A stretch of DNA of 64,000 nucleotides from Roseateles violae (GTDB taxonomy: Bacteria; Pseudomonadota; Gammaproteobacteria; Burkholderiales; Burkholderiaceae_C), in NCBI RefSeq assembly GCF_030410485.1, contig NZ_JAUHHC010000003.1, positions 823,854 to 887,853 on the forward strand, read 5' to 3'. A program made the position numbers and the translations under genes. Positions 1 through 9,001 of the stretch are shown here, piece by piece (the first letter of the stretch is position 1; every line of letters begins with the position of its first letter). Under the pieces are notes generated by a model. The model saw only the letters and a list, made by a program, of their open reading frames with translations, was not told the DNA's origin and made no database searches.

Positions 1-638
1 GCGGTGTCGTATTTGGCCAGGATCGACCATTGCTGGCAGGCGCTCTTGTCGGCCGCGTTCTCGCCGGCGCAGTTGGTGCCCGAGGGGCTGGGGCCGGCGT
101 TGACCGAGTCGCGGCCCGGGCTGAAGGTGGCGCCGATCGTGAAGCCGCTGAAGGTTCCGCGGTAGGCGATCGCGTTGTCGACGCGGGCATTGGGCAGATA
201 GCTGTCCAGCGAACCGGAGCCGAACATCGCCGGGCCCAGGATGTCGGCCTCGGTCTGCGACCAGAACAGCATCGAGTACTGGCGGCCCAGGGTCAGCGCG
301 CCCCAGTCGCCGGACAGGCCGACGAAGACCTGGCGGCCCCAGGCGCGGCCGCCCTGGTTCAAGGTGCCGGCGTCGACGCCGAAGCCCTGCTCCAGGGTGA
401 AGTTGGCTTTCAGGCCGCCGCCGAGATCCTCGCTGCCGCGAAAGCCCAGGCGCGAGGGCACCATGCCGCCGGTCAGGCCCGGCATGCGGGTCAGGCTGGC
501 GCCGGCGGCGCCGACATTGTCCAGATACTCGACGGCGCCATCGAGCACGCCGTAGATGGTCACGCTCTGCGCCTGCGCGGCGCCGCCGGCTGCCAGGCCC
601 GCCAGGGCCAGCGCCCAGATGCTGCTCTTCTTGTTCAT
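1..638 (-). CDS. Outer-membrane porin, C-terminus cut by window edge
   Basis: General diffusion porin of the Burkholderiales Gram-negative porin family (trimeric 16-strand beta barrel). Visible are a signal peptide ending AAQAQS, the family opening VTIYGVLDG, the SRLGFRGSEDLGGGLKA block near residue 60, and TLGRQYS near 120. About 212 codons are present; the family is usually 330-400 aa, so the last third or more lies beyond base 1. It is the last gene seen in the minus-strand TRAP/gallate dioxygenase operon, 59 bp after galA, so it probably admits the aromatic acid to the periplasm. The substrate is inferred from context only. Confidence 0.9.
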   Translation of the reverse strand, partial: MNKKSSIWALALAGLAAGGAAQAQSVTIYGVLDGAVEYLDNVGAAGASLTRMPGLTGGMVPSRLGFRGSEDLGGGLKANFTLEQGFGVDAGTLNQGGRAWGRQVFVGLSGDWGALTLGRQYSMLFWSQTEADILGPAMFGSGSLDSYLPNARVDNAIAYRGTFSGFTIGATFSPGRDSVNAGPSPSGTNCAGENAADKSACQQWSILAKYDT

Positions 639-697
639 CGCTGTTGTCTCCGTTCTTGCTTGGTTGAGGGTGTGGGGATTCGGGAGGGGGCTGCTAC

Positions 698-2071
698 TTA
701 CTGCTTGTCGTTCTTGTTCCAGTCCAGCGCGTCGGCATCCTTGCCGGCGACCGAATACAGCGCCTTGGTATTGCGCGTGCGCTGGAAGGCCTCCAGCGAT
801 TCGCCGCGCATTGCCGCGTAGATGTGCAGGTTGGACACGCCCATGACGGCGCCGAGCTTTTCCAGCATGAAGAAGATCACGCCGTAATGGATCAGGCCGC
901 GCCAGTCGCGCCGGCGCACCAGATCGCGCTCGACCTCGCTCAGCGCGGCGCGCTCGAAGGCGGATTCCTGATCGGCGAGGAAGGCGGCGCGCTGTTCGGG
1001 CACCACCAGCTGATGCAGGAAGCGGTTCAGCCGGTAGGCCTTGATGCTGCGCTCGAGCGTGAAGGGATAGGTGCCCGTCAAGGCCTCGGCGCCGGCCAGC
1101 TGCGCGGCCGTCTGCGCGCGCTGGCGTTCGAGCACCGCGGCGGGCAGCGCCTGCGGCTGGCTGGGCTCGTAGATCGCCGCCGCGATGCCGGTCATCGAGG
1201 GCAGGTAGTAGCTGCGGTGCAGGCGCTTCAGCTGCGCGCCGAGCGCGCCGCGCATCACCAGCCACATGATGACCTCGGAGCCCTCGCAGCCGCCCAGGGT
1301 CGCGAACTCGGCATGGGTCATGTCGGCCAGGGCCTCGGGGTCGCTCTCGAACAGGTCGAGAAAGCGCGCGTCCCACTCGGTGTTGTTGAAGCCGGCGCGC
1401 TCGCCGTGCACCTGGTGCGAGAGGCCGCCGGTGGCGACGATGGCGACCTTCAGGTCCTCGGGGTAGCTCTCGATCGCGCGGCGCAGCGCCTGGCCCAGCT
1501 TGTAGCAGCGCCGCGCGCTGGGGATCGGAAACTGCAGCACGCCCATCTGCAGCGGCACCAGGCGCACCGGCCAGGCCGGCTCGTGCGGGCACTCGGGCTG
1601 ATCCGGCTCCGCCGGGCTGCCCGATCCTCCCAGGGGGGCAGCGAACGCTTGCGGCCGCTTGGGGGCACACATCATGGACAGCGGCGAGAAGCAGCCATGG
1701 TCCAGGCCTTTGTCCTGGAAGAAGGACATATCGAACTCTTCGGCCATCAGCGAGCGGCCGATATGCGCGGCCAGACCCGGGTCGCCATTGATCGCCGGCA
1801 GATCGCGCGCACCGCCACCCTCGTCGGCCACGGCCCAGCGCTCGCCGATGCCCAGGGCGAAGGCCGAGTAGTGGTCGAAGAAGAAGGAAGTGACGTGATC
1901 GTTGTAGATCAGGAGCAGCACGTCGGGATGGCGCTCGGCAATCCACTGCTGCACCGGCTCGAAGGCCTCGAAGATCGGCGCCCAGACCGGGTCGTCGCGC
2001 TTGTCGCGATCGAAGGCGAAACCGATCGTCGGGGTGTGGGAGGCGGCGATGCCGCCGATGATCTGGGCCAT
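698..2071 (-). CDS. galA: Gallate dioxygenase (fused LigB-LigA type extradiol dioxygenase)
   Basis: Non-haem Fe(II) class III extradiol dioxygenase that opens gallate to 4-oxalomesaconate. The large N-terminal half is LigB-like, with iron ligands His12 (ASHTPT) and His59 (IYNDHV) and the catalytic-His motif GGLSHQ. The C-terminal ~120 residues (YRLNRFLH through LHIYAAMRG) are a LigA-like domain, and this fusion is what separates gallate dioxygenases (GalA/DesB, about 420 aa) from two-subunit protocatechuate 4,5-dioxygenase. At 457 aa it is longer than the family norm: about 30 Ala/Pro/Gly-rich residues (roughly 135-165) sit between the SPLSM and WPVRLVPLQ blocks and look like a translated repeat element. 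The gene follows dctP by 15 bp. Gallate specificity is inferred from the fusion; a related trihydroxybenzoate derivative is possible. Confidence 0.85.
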   Translation of the reverse strand: MAQIIGGIAASHTPTIGFAFDRDKRDDPVWAPIFEAFEPVQQWIAERHPDVLLLIYNDHVTSFFFDHYSAFALGIGERWAVADEGGGARDLPAINGDPGLAAHIGRSLMAEEFDMSFFQDKGLDHGCFSPLSMMCAPKRPQAFAAPLGGSGSPAEPDQPECPHEPAWPVRLVPLQMGVLQFPIPSARRCYKLGQALRRAIESYPEDLKVAIVATGGLSHQVHGERAGFNNTEWDARFLDLFESDPEALADMTHAEFATLGGCEGSEVIMWLVMRGALGAQLKRLHRSYYLPSMTGIAAAIYEPSQPQALPAAVLERQRAQTAAQLAGAEALTGTYPFTLERSIKAYRLNRFLHQLVVPEQRAAFLADQESAFERAALSEVERDLVRRRDWRGLIHYGVIFFMLEKLGAVMGVSNLHIYAAMRGESLEAFQRTRNTKALYSVAGKDADALDWNKNDKQ

Positions 2072-2086
2072 GGCTGCTATACGTCG

Positions 2087-3127
2087 TCAGTCCATCTGCA
2101 CGCGCGTGGTCGCGTGCTTAGCGATCAGGGCCTTGGCGTCCTCGAGCAGCTTGGTGCCGTTCAGGCCCTTGCCGTCCATCTCCTTGACCCAGTCGGCGGC
2201 CAGTTTGTTGCCGAGCGCCTTCCATGCGGCCAGCTCGCTGGCCGGGATTACGTTGACCGAGGCGGCCGGCACCAGGGCCTTGCCCTCGCGATCGGCCTGC
2301 AGGAAGGCGCGGCCGATCTGGCCGGACAGCGCCTGGCCGCTGTTGTTGTCGATCACCTTCTTCAGATCGGCCGGCAGCGACTCGTACTTGGCCTTGTTCA
2401 TCGCGAAGATGAAGGTCGAGGTGTAGAAGGCCGGCTCGGCGGGGTCGATCTCGGAATGGAACTTGGCCAGCTCCTGCAGCTTGACCGAGGGAACGACCTC
2501 GTAGGGCACGACGGCACCGTCGATGACGCCCTTGGACAGCGCATCGCCGACCTGCGGCACCGGCATGCTGACCGGCGTGGCGCCCAGCATCGCGATGTAT
2601 TTGTTGGTCAGCCGGGTCGGCGCGCGCAGCTTCAGGCCGCGCAGATCGGCCATCGTGCGCACCGGCTTGCCGGCCATGTGGAAGACGCCGTCGCCGTGCA
2701 CATGGAAGGCCAGCGGCTTGACGTCCTTGAACTCGTTCTGCGCGTGCTGTTGCACATAGTCCCACAGCGCGCGGCTGGTGGCGGCGGGGCTCTGCATCAT
2801 GAAGGGCAGCTCGAAGGCCTCGACGGTCGGGAAGCGGCCGGACGTGTAGCCGGGCAGGGTCCAGACGATGTCGGCGACGCCATCCTTCACCTGGTCGTAG
2901 AGCTGCGGCGGCGTGCCGCCGAGCTGCATCGACGGATAGATCTGGCACTTCATCCGCTGGTTCGACTCCTTGGCGATCTTTTCGCACCAGGGCTGGATGA
3001 ACAGGGTGTTGGCGAAGGAGGTCTGCGGCAGGTGGAAGTGCAGCTTCAGCGTGATCTCTTCGGCGCGGGCGGGCAATGCAGCGGCTGCAAGCAGGCCGCA
3101 GGCGGCCAGCAAGTGGCGGAAATTCAT
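2087..3127 (-). CDS. TRAP transporter solute-binding protein, DctP family
   Basis: Periplasmic receptor of a TRAP carboxylate transporter, 346 aa. The signal peptide ends LPARA-EE. Family features include the LHFHLPQTS start, the VADIVWTLPGYTSGRFP segment and the RGLKLRAPTRLTNK stretch containing the conserved carboxylate-binding Arg. It lies 28 bp after the dctM stop and 15 bp before galA, so all three are almost certainly co-transcribed. Context suggests an aromatic acid such as gallate or its precursor as ligand; the sequence alone does not prove this. Confidence 0.9.
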   Translation of the reverse strand: MNFRHLLAACGLLAAAALPARAEEITLKLHFHLPQTSFANTLFIQPWCEKIAKESNQRMKCQIYPSMQLGGTPPQLYDQVKDGVADIVWTLPGYTSGRFPTVEAFELPFMMQSPAATSRALWDYVQQHAQNEFKDVKPLAFHVHGDGVFHMAGKPVRTMADLRGLKLRAPTRLTNKYIAMLGATPVSMPVPQVGDALSKGVIDGAVVPYEVVPSVKLQELAKFHSEIDPAEPAFYTSTFIFAMNKAKYESLPADLKKVIDNNSGQALSGQIGRAFLQADREGKALVPAASVNVIPASELAAWKALGNKLAADWVKEMDGKGLNGTKLLEDAKALIAKHATTRVQMD

Positions 3128-3155
3128 TGGAAAGGTCTCCTTGCTTCTTCTAGGA

Positions 3156-4478
3156 CTAGGTCAGGCGATGGACGAGCCACAGCGCGGTGGCGGGGAAGGC
3201 GATCAGCAGCGACAGGCGCAGCCCGTCGGTGACGAGGAAAGGGACCACGCCCTTGTAGGTCTCGACCATCGGCACATCGCGCGCCAGGCCGTTCATGATG
3301 TAGACGTTCAGTCCGACCGGCGGAAAGATCATGCCGATCTCGCAGACGGTCAGGATCAGGATGCCGAACCACAGTGCCTTGTCGGCACCGCCGAGGCCGA
3401 AGAAGTCCATGCCCATGATGACCGGGAACAGCGTGGGCACGGTGAGCAGGATCATGCTCATCTCGTCCATCACGCAGCCGAGCAGGATGTAGAAGACCAT
3501 CACGCCGGCCATCACCAAGAGCGGCGGGATCGCCAGATGGCCGACCATCGACGAGAGCTGGGCCGGCAGCTGCGACAGCGCCAGCGCCGCATTGATCATG
3601 TCGGCGCCGATGAAGATCAGGAAGATCATGCCGCTGGTCTGCGCCGTCGTGCGCACGGCGGCGACGAATTTGCCCGCATCCATCTCGCCGCGCAGCAAGG
3701 TGATCGCGCAGGTCAGCACATTGCCGATCGCCGCGCCCTCGGTGGCGGTGAAGAGCCCGCCATAGATGCCGCCGAAGACGACGGCGAAGATCGCGACGAT
3801 GGGCCAGACCTTCAGGCCGCTGGCGAAGACCTCGGCGCGCGAGGCGGCCTGTGCGGCCGGTGCCTGCCGCGGATGCAGGCGCACGACGACGGCGATCGCG
3901 ATGATGTAGCCGATCGCCGCGATCAGCGCCGGCACATAGGCGGCCAGGAACATCTTGGTGATGTTCTGCTCGGTCAGGATGGCGTAGACCATCAAGGTCA
4001 CCGAGGGCGGCAAGAGCACGCCCATCGTGCCGCCGGTGGCCAGCGCGGCCGTCGCCAGGCGCCCCGAATAGCCGATGCGGCGCATCTGCGGATAGGCAAC
4101 CTGGGCGATCGTCGCCGTCGTCGCCACCGTCGAGCCAGAGATCGAGCCGAAGGCCGCGCAGGCCAGCACGCCTGCCATCGCCATGCCGCCCTTGAAGCGG
4201 CCCAGCAGCGCATTGGCGAAATCGAACAAGGCCTTGGACAGGCCGCCCTGCACCGCGACGGCGCCCATCAGCATGAACAGCGGGATCACCGACAGGTCGT
4301 AGACCGAGACGCGGCCATAGACGGCGCCCTTCAGATGCGCCAGCAGCGGCAGCCAGCCCGACAGCGCGATATAACCGACGGCGCCGGGCACGAACATCGC
4401 GATCGCGATCGGCACCCGCACCGCCATCAGCAGCAGCATCGCGCCGAACATCATCAAGCCGATAGACAGGCTGCTCAT
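3156..4478 (-). CDS. TRAP transporter large permease, DctM subunit
   Basis: Inner-membrane subunit (440 aa, about 11-12 hydrophobic helices) that moves substrate with a sodium or proton gradient. Typical DctM blocks are visible: GAVGYIALSG, the AFGSISGSTVATTATI loop, GVLLPPSVTLMVYA and FFGLGGADKALWFGI followed by MIFPPVGLNVYI. The start ATG at 4478 was chosen because it overlaps the dctQ stop as ATGA. The open frame runs on upstream without a start but is only the shadow of dctQ. Confidence 0.92.
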   Translation of the reverse strand: MSSLSIGLMMFGAMLLLMAVRVPIAIAMFVPGAVGYIALSGWLPLLAHLKGAVYGRVSVYDLSVIPLFMLMGAVAVQGGLSKALFDFANALLGRFKGGMAMAGVLACAAFGSISGSTVATTATIAQVAYPQMRRIGYSGRLATAALATGGTMGVLLPPSVTLMVYAILTEQNITKMFLAAYVPALIAAIGYIIAIAVVVRLHPRQAPAAQAASRAEVFASGLKVWPIVAIFAVVFGGIYGGLFTATEGAAIGNVLTCAITLLRGEMDAGKFVAAVRTTAQTSGMIFLIFIGADMINAALALSQLPAQLSSMVGHLAIPPLLVMAGVMVFYILLGCVMDEMSMILLTVPTLFPVIMGMDFFGLGGADKALWFGILILTVCEIGMIFPPVGLNVYIMNGLARDVPMVETYKGVVPFLVTDGLRLSLLIAFPATALWLVHRLT

Positions 4479-4990
4479 CGTGCGACCTCCGCAGCGCCCG
4501 GGCCGCGCAGCAGCTCGGCCGATTGCACGGCGCCGATCACGACGCACAGCGCCAGGCCCGGCAGCATCAGCAGATAGGGAATCCACAGCGGCAGGTCCAT
4601 CAGCATCGAGCGTTCCTGCGTGGTGAACATGTCCAGGCCGCCGACACCGACCCGCCAGCACACCAGCGCCATCACCCCGGTATAGAGCAGCGTGCCAAGC
4701 GCATCCATGCGACGCTGCGCGCCGATGCTGGCCGAGCTGGTGAAGAAGTCGACGATGATGTTGGCGCGCCGCTGCTGCGTGTAGGGCAGGAAGGACGCGA
4801 CGACGATGGCGCTGCCGAGCTGCACCAGCTCGACATCGCCGAGGATCGGATGCGCGAAGAAGGCGCGGCCGATCACGCTGATGGTGGTCATGCAGGCCAC
4901 GGCCACCAATACCAGGGCTCCGATCGCGGCACTCGCGTCGCAAAGCCTTTCCAAACGGCGCATGTGCGCGCCGGCCAACTGCTGATCCAA
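4475..4990 (-). CDS. TRAP transporter small permease, DctQ subunit
   Basis: Four-helix inner-membrane partner of DctM (171 aa). The core VIGRAFFAHPILGDVELVQL matches the conserved DctQ segment, and the LPYTQQRRANIIVDFF stretch is also typical. The first possible start is TTG at 4990; an ATG nine codons in (MRRLE) is the alternative. It is the first gene of the minus-strand operon, with the divergent lysR promoter directly upstream. Confidence 0.9.
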   Translation of the reverse strand: MDQQLAGAHMRRLERLCDASAAIGALVLVAVACMTTISVIGRAFFAHPILGDVELVQLGSAIVVASFLPYTQQRRANIIVDFFTSSASIGAQRRMDALGTLLYTGVMALVCWRVGVGGLDMFTTQERSMLMDLPLWIPYLLMLPGLALCVVIGAVQSAELLRGPGAAEVAR

Positions 4991-5038
4991 CGACGTCTCC
5001 TGTGATCGCCGCGGCAGGCGCGGCTCGGTTCCCGTTTT

Positions 5039-5052
5039 TTGATCTGGGTCAA
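5039..5052. promoter_or_regulatory. FNR/ANR-like box
   Basis: TTGATCTGGGTCAA fits the FNR/ANR consensus TTGAT-N4-ATCAA with one mismatch in the right half. It lies 48 bp upstream of the dctQ start and 77 bp upstream of lysR, in the only intergenic region able to hold the operon promoter. Whether it is functional is unknown. Confidence 0.4.
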
Positions 5053-5112
5053 ATCTGGGCCGCAGTCTAGGAAGACCGACCGCGGCCTAAAAGATGCCGC
5101 GCAGCCGACCGC

Positions 5113-5129
5113 GATAACCGGGCGTTATC
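5113..5129. promoter_or_regulatory. Candidate LysR operator (GATAAC-N5-GTTATC)
   Basis: A perfect inverted repeat with 6-bp arms and a 5-bp spacer, containing the T-N11-A arrangement typical of LysR-family sites (T5115, A5127). It directly abuts the first possible start of the divergent lysR gene, which suggests autorepression together with control of the TRAP/galA operon. Confidence 0.6.
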
Positions 5130-6041
5130 ATGGAAAACATGAAGCTGACCAATCTGCGCGCGCTGGTCGCGGCCATCGAAGAGGGCAGCCTGCGCTCGGC
5201 GGCGCGGCGCATCGGCGTCTCGCAGCCGGCGCTGACCAAGATGATTCGCGAGCTCGAACGCGAGCTCGAGACAACGCTGCTGTTGCGCTCGACCACCGGT
5301 GTGCTGGCGACGGCCCAGGGCATGGTGCTTTACGAGCGCGCGCAGGCGGCCGACCGCGAGCTGGCGCAGGCGGTCGAGCAGATCGGCCAGCTCGGCGGGC
5401 GCATGACGGGCTCGCTGACGATAGGCGCCGTGCCGCTGGCCGTGATGCTCTTGGTGCCGGAGACGCTGCGCACCTTCGGCCGCGAGTTCCCGCAAATCCA
5501 GCTGCGCGTCTACGAGGAGCTCTATATCGAGCAGCTGACGAGGCTGCGCAAGGGCGAGGTCGACATCGCGCTTGGCCCACTGCCCGAGCATCTGCCGCCC
5601 GGCGAATTCGCGATCGAGACGCTGATGCCGATCGACATGGTCATCGTCGCGCGCCGGGGCAATCCGCTGGCGCGCGCGCGCTCCTTGGCCGAGCTGGCCG
5701 ACGCGCCCTGGGTCTATACCGGCGCCAATGCCGAATCGGGTTATGCGAAGACCCTGTACGAGCGCCGTGGCCTGAAGCCGCCGCCGGCCGGCGCGCTGGT
5801 CAACTCGACCCTGGGCCTCTTGTCCATCGTCGCCAGCGGCAACTGTCTGGGCCTGCTGCCGCAGCAGATCGCCCAGCATGCCTTCGCCGTCCAGCATCTG
5901 GAAATCGTGCCGGTGGCCGAGGGGCCGCTGAAGCTGAGCCTCGGTGCGCTGGCGCGCAGCGACGCAGCGCTGAAGCCCAGCGTGCGGCACTTCCTCGCCC
6001 ATCTGCACCGCGCCGCGCATTACCTCACCAGCGCCGGCTGA
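5130..6041 (+). CDS. LysR-family regulator, probably of gallate uptake and cleavage
   Basis: 303-aa transcription factor: N-terminal winged helix-turn-helix (LRALVAAIEEGSLRSAARRIGVSQPALTKMIRELE, given in parts by its blocks GSLRSAARRIG and SQPALTKMI), linker helix, then a substrate-binding domain from about residue 92 (GSLTIGAVPLAVMLLVPETL). It is divergent from the TRAP/galA operon, the usual arrangement for a LysR activator of that operon. ATG 5130 abuts the inverted repeat; a second in-frame ATG at 5139 (MKLTNLRAL) matches the usual length of the family N-terminus better and may be the true start. Confidence 0.88.
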   Translation: MENMKLTNLRALVAAIEEGSLRSAARRIGVSQPALTKMIRELERELETTLLLRSTTGVLATAQGMVLYERAQAADRELAQAVEQIGQLGGRMTGSLTIGAVPLAVMLLVPETLRTFGREFPQIQLRVYEELYIEQLTRLRKGEVDIALGPLPEHLPPGEFAIETLMPIDMVIVARRGNPLARARSLAELADAPWVYTGANAESGYAKTLYERRGLKPPPAGALVNSTLGLLSIVASGNCLGLLPQQIAQHAFAVQHLEIVPVAEGPLKLSLGALARSDAALKPSVRHFLAHLHRAAHYLTSAG

Positions 6042-6184
6042 GCGTACCTAATGCTCCGGGGCGCCTGCAAAGAATGCGGTCAAGGGCCTATGGCCGCGCC
6101 TTCCGATCATCAACCGCGTCATCGTTGATGCCTGACGTCGAATTGCAGCGTTAGGCGACAAGTGCCGCCGCGCCACACAAAGCA

Positions 6185-6210
6185 AAACGCCAACCTCTCG
6201 GTTGGCGTTT
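6185..6210 (-). terminator. Rho-independent terminator of tRNA-fMet
   Basis: An 11-bp perfect stem (AAACGCCAACC / GGTTGGCGTTT) with a TCTC loop; read on the minus strand it is followed by a T-rich run (TTTTGCTTT). It lies 10 bp past the 3' end of the tRNA. Confidence 0.9.
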
Positions 6211-6220
6211 CGTTCTGGCT

Positions 6221-6297
<77 letters not shown>

Positions 6298-6325
6298 ACT
6301 GGAGCTGGCATTGTAGCCGAGTTCT

Positions 6326-7120
6326 TCAGCGCCCCCGCCGCGGCGGCTTCAAAGTGATCCAGACCGGCGCGTGGTCGCTGGGCTTTTCGCCGCCGCGCAT
6401 CTCTCGATCGACGCCGGACTGCTGCAGCCGCCGGGCCGCGGCGGCATTGAGCAGCAGATGATCGATACGCAGGCCGGCGTTGCGCGGCCAGCGCTGGCGG
6501 AAGTAGTCCCAGAAGGTGTACATCGGCTGGCCCGGATGCTGCTGGGCAATCGCGTCGACCCATCCCTGATCAAGCAGGCGCCGGTAGGCCGCGCGGCTCT
6601 GCGGCTGCAGCAGCGCATCCTTGAGCCAGGAGCGCGGGTTGTAGATATCGGCCACCTCGTCGCTGGGCACGACGTTGTAGTCGCCGGCGAGCACCACCGG
6701 CTCCTGGCGCGCGACATAGGCCGCCGCTTGCGCGATCAGGCGCTCGAACCAGGCCAGCTTGTAGTCGAACTTGGGCCCCGGCTGCGGATTGCCGTTGGGC
6801 AGGTAGAGGCAGGCGATCAGCGTGCCGTCGATCGCGGCCTCGATATAGCGGCTCTGCCGGTCCTGCGGATCGCCGGGCAGGCCGCGGCGCACCTCCAGCG
6901 GCTGCTGGCCGCGGGCCAGGATGGCGACGCCGTTGAAGCCCTTCTCGCCGCACCAGATCGCGCCATAGCCGGCGCGCTCCAGCGCCGCCACGGGAAAGTT
7001 GGCGGAGGCGGTCTTCAGCTCCTGCAGGCAGACGACGTCGGGCGCGGCCCGTTCCAGCCAGCCGAGCAGGGTGGCAAGCCGGCCCTGGATGCCATTGATA
7101 TTGAAGCTGGCGATTTTCAT
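6326..7120 (-). CDS. xthA: Exodeoxyribonuclease III family AP endonuclease
   Basis: 264-aa Mg-dependent exonuclease/AP endonuclease for base-excision repair. Motifs are all present: KIASFNINGIQGRL at the N-terminus, the metal-binding Glu34 in LQELK, GDYNVVP, and the C-terminal SDHAPVW catalytic Asp-His. The start ATG at 7120 overlaps the recQ stop by 4 nt, so the two are translationally coupled. Confidence 0.93.
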   Translation of the reverse strand: MKIASFNINGIQGRLATLLGWLERAAPDVVCLQELKTASANFPVAALERAGYGAIWCGEKGFNGVAILARGQQPLEVRRGLPGDPQDRQSRYIEAAIDGTLIACLYLPNGNPQPGPKFDYKLAWFERLIAQAAAYVARQEPVVLAGDYNVVPSDEVADIYNPRSWLKDALLQPQSRAAYRRLLDQGWVDAIAQQHPGQPMYTFWDYFRQRWPRNAGLRIDHLLLNAAAARRLQQSGVDREMRGGEKPSDHAPVWITLKPPRRGR

Positions 7121-8883
7121 GGCGCGGCGCCTTTGTCGATCGCGTCCGGCGGGCGCGGCGGACGGGGGCGCGCCGGCTTGACGAAGTCCGGATGGAAGCT
7201 GCGCCTGGCCTCGGCAAAGGCGACGGTGATCGCTTCGCTGCTGGCCTCGACCACGGTGCCGATGCCATAACGCCGAACCCGCACGCAATCGCCCTCGGCA
7301 AAGCGCGGGCGCCGCGGCGCGCCGGCCGGCGCATCGCCCGCGTCGATGACGATGGCCTCGGCCTCGCGCTCATGGGCGGCCATGCGCCGGCAGTTGTCGC
7401 AAGCGCCGCAGCGCCCGCCCTCGAAGGGCAGCGCTTCCTCGAAGGCCTCCAGCAAGGTGCGCCAGCGGCAGGCGCCGGTCTGCGCATAGGCCACCATCTG
7501 CTCCAGGCGCAGCTGGTCCTGCTCGCGCTTGTCGACATAGCGCGCCAGCAGCGCCTGCAGATCGGGCAACTGGCGCTGCGCCGCATCGGGGACGAGCCGG
7601 CCCGCCTCGTCCTGGCGCAGCCAGCCCTCGCGGCGCAGCAGGTTCAGCAGCACCCGCAGCTTGGCCGCCGGCCGCTGCAACTTCTGCTGCAGCGCGCCCA
7701 GGGTCCAGGGCGACTCGTCGGGCCCCGCCCTGGCCAGCAGTGCCATCAGCGCCTGGCCGTCCTCCGGGCTCGGGTAGCGACCGTTGAGGAAGAACTGCTG
7801 CACCGCCCGATCGCCGGACAGGAACAGCAGCAGGCAGCGCGCGGGCTCGCCGTCGCGGCCGGCCCGACCCGCCTCCTGGTAGTAGACATCGAGCCCGGCC
7901 GGCAGCTGGTAGTGCAGCACCAGGCGGATATCGGGCTTGTCGATGCCCAGGCCAAAGGCATTGGTCGCCACCATCAGCGTCGTCTTGCCGGCCATGAAGG
8001 CCTGCTGGCTCTGCTGGCGCTGCGCCTTGGCGAGCTTGCCGTGATAGAGCCCGGCCGCGACCCCGGCCTCCAGCAGGGCCGCATGGACGGCCTCGGCCGC
8101 CTTGACGGTGGCGACATAGACGATGGCCGGCCCCTCGGCAGCCGCCACGATCTCGAGCAGGCGCCGAAGCTTGGCCGGCTCGTCGGCCACGGCCTCGACG
8201 CCGAACCGCAGATTCCGCCGGTAGCTGCTGCCCGCCAGCAGGCCGGCGGCCGGGATGCCCAGCTGCGCACAGATATCGGCCATCACCTCCTCGTTGGCGG
8301 TGGCGGTCAGGGCCAGCACCGGCGGCGAGCCCAGCGCGGGCAGCAGCGCGCCGATCTCGCCAAAGGCCGGGCGGAAGTCATGCCCCCACTGCGAGATGCA
8401 ATGGGCCTCGTCGACGACCAGCAGGGCGATGCGCTGGTGCTCCAGCAGCAGCGCCTGGAAGCCGGCGTCGGCCAGCCGCTCCGGCGTCGTGAAGACCAGG
8501 CGCGCGCGCCGCGCCGCCAGCGCCTGCTCGGCCTCCTCGGTCTGCTGCGCCGACAGCGCGCTGTGCAGCTGCACGGCGGCGATGCCCAGGCCGCGGGCCT
8601 TCTCGCATTGGTCCTGCATCAGCGAGATCAGCGGAGAGACGACCACGGTCACGCCGCGCAGCAGGGTTGCCGGCAGCTGATAGCACAGCGATTTGCCGGC
8701 GCCGGTCGGCATCACGGCCAGCGTGTTCAGGCCGCGCAGCGCCCGGCTCATCGCCTCCTGCTGGCCCGGCCGCAGGCGGCGCAGACCGAAGACCTTGCGC
8801 AGCTGGGTGGGGATGCGGGCCAGCAGGGTCACCGCCGATGCCGGCGCGCCGCGCACGCCCGGCCTGGAAAGGGAGGACTGCAT
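7117..8883 (-). CDS. recQ: RecQ-family ATP-dependent DNA helicase
   Basis: 3'-5' DNA helicase, 588 aa. Walker A PTGAGKS is at residues 59-65, DEAH at 158-161, and the motif VI block is YYQEAGRAGRDG. The RecQ-Ct zinc region has four Cys (GACRW ... CGACDNC) followed by the winged-helix region. No HRDC domain is recognisable; instead the C-terminus carries a short SH3-like stretch (GDCVRVRRYGIGTVVEA) resembling the DUF3553-type tail and then a Pro/Arg-rich end. The gene is translationally coupled to xthA. Confidence 0.92.
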   Translation of the reverse strand: MQSSLSRPGVRGAPASAVTLLARIPTQLRKVFGLRRLRPGQQEAMSRALRGLNTLAVMPTGAGKSLCYQLPATLLRGVTVVVSPLISLMQDQCEKARGLGIAAVQLHSALSAQQTEEAEQALAARRARLVFTTPERLADAGFQALLLEHQRIALLVVDEAHCISQWGHDFRPAFGEIGALLPALGSPPVLALTATANEEVMADICAQLGIPAAGLLAGSSYRRNLRFGVEAVADEPAKLRRLLEIVAAAEGPAIVYVATVKAAEAVHAALLEAGVAAGLYHGKLAKAQRQQSQQAFMAGKTTLMVATNAFGLGIDKPDIRLVLHYQLPAGLDVYYQEAGRAGRDGEPARCLLLFLSGDRAVQQFFLNGRYPSPEDGQALMALLARAGPDESPWTLGALQQKLQRPAAKLRVLLNLLRREGWLRQDEAGRLVPDAAQRQLPDLQALLARYVDKREQDQLRLEQMVAYAQTGACRWRTLLEAFEEALPFEGGRCGACDNCRRMAAHEREAEAIVIDAGDAPAGAPRRPRFAEGDCVRVRRYGIGTVVEASSEAITVAFAEARRSFHPDFVKPARPRPPRPPDAIDKGAAP

Positions 8884-9001
8884 CGTGCCAGCCTAGCGGC
8901 TGGCGCGGCCGATTTCGCGGATCGCCGATCGAATGCGGGCCGGTCCTAGCCGCGGGCGGGATGTTTTCCGACAGGCCGTGCGAGAAGCGCCGCGCGCGTG
9001 T

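Noticed and set aside
4479..4943. Possible N-terminal extension of DctM
   Set aside because: The extra 155 codons are the out-of-frame shadow of dctQ; the ATG at 4478 with ATGA overlap is the natural start.
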